From contig CALESB010000049.1 in NCBI GenBank assembly GCA_937906995.1, positions 1 to 22,332 of the forward strand: a DNA stretch of 22,332 nucleotides. The letters run 5' to 3'. Of the stretch, positions 22,222 to 22,332 are shown in pieces (the stretch's first letter is position 1; each line of letters opens with the position of its first letter). The DNA comes from an uncultured Sutterella sp. (GTDB lineage Bacteria > Pseudomonadota > Gammaproteobacteria > Burkholderiales > Burkholderiaceae_F). The notes beneath the pieces were generated by a model. The model made no database searches. It saw nothing but the letters and a program-made list of their open reading frames with translations, and was not told the DNA's origin. The position numbers and the translations under genes are program-made.

Positions 22222-22332
22222 TCAACCATAAATACCTCTGTGATTCCGTCACTTACCTCTTCATGGCGACCTTTTGATCATTCTGAAACTTGTTGATGCT
22301 TCGGTTACTTCAGGCATCTCCGTTATTAATTT

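Larger units (their letters stand above)
22010..22332 (-). mobile_element. Group II intron, 3' part with deleted maturase (copy B), running off the window edge
   Basis: On the minus strand this stretch carries late domain I-like sequence, a fragment of an intron reverse transcriptase, and then directly the conserved 3' end. The 3' end has ACGAGAACCGTACGG, GGTGGTGTGG, a domain VI hairpin and the terminal CCTATCCGAT. The 3' splice site is placed at 22010. The bulged A at 22016 is seven bases from it, the right distance for a branch point. Most of the maturase and apparently the 5' strand of domain V are missing, because only one arm of the usual 34-base domain V hairpin is evident. Self-splicing is therefore doubtful. 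Confidence 0.82.

Overview
The window looks like a stretch of chromosome from a moderately AT-rich betaproteobacterium. It is most like the gut Burkholderiales of the Sutterellaceae type (Sutterella, Parasutterella and relatives). This placement is an inference from protein flavour: Calvin-subtype class II aldolase, long-form PurC, a KynB-like cyclase and a DctS-like kinase. No 16S gene is present. Nearly everything is housekeeping. I found no CRISPR array, defence island, prophage or toxin-antitoxin pair.

Layout, left to right. Bases 1-248 are the 5' part of a group II intron on the minus strand, lying just past the rpiA terminator. Next come rpiA (-), a DctS/FixL-like histidine kinase with its FixJ-type regulator (+), folD (+), and recX and recA (both -). 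A 343-base AT-rich spacer follows, then a strong sigma70 promoter driving three tRNA-Lys genes (UUU, CUU, CUU). After the tRNA terminator come tsaE-amiC, fbaA and dgkA (+).

From 11005 to 17120 seven plus-strand genes are closely packed: purC, purE, purK, a Sua5/TsaC enzyme, an RsuA/RluF-family pseudouridine synthase, an EamA transporter and murI. They meet, tail to tail with a 4-base overlap, a minus-strand operon of a DUF72 protein, a KynB-like cyclase and a 4HBT thioesterase. The last part holds a His-rich Spy/CpxP-like periplasmic gene with terminator-like structures on both sides, then purB, then the 3' part of another group II intron (22010-22332, minus strand).

Functional links. purC, purE, purK and purB carry four steps of IMP/AMP synthesis, and FolD feeds the one-carbon pool that purine synthesis uses. 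TsaE and the Sua5/TsaC enzyme both belong to t6A tRNA modification, whose substrates include the tRNA-Lys genes just upstream of tsaE. AmiC and MurI are peptidoglycan enzymes.

The points most worth a second look are the two intron ends, which look like complementary halves of one maturase-deleted intron family, and the regulatory architecture around the Spy/CpxP-like gene. That architecture comprises an upstream minus-strand terminator, a long structured 3' terminator and a cluster of AGGTA/TACCT half-sites downstream. I did not find a clearly new multi-gene system.
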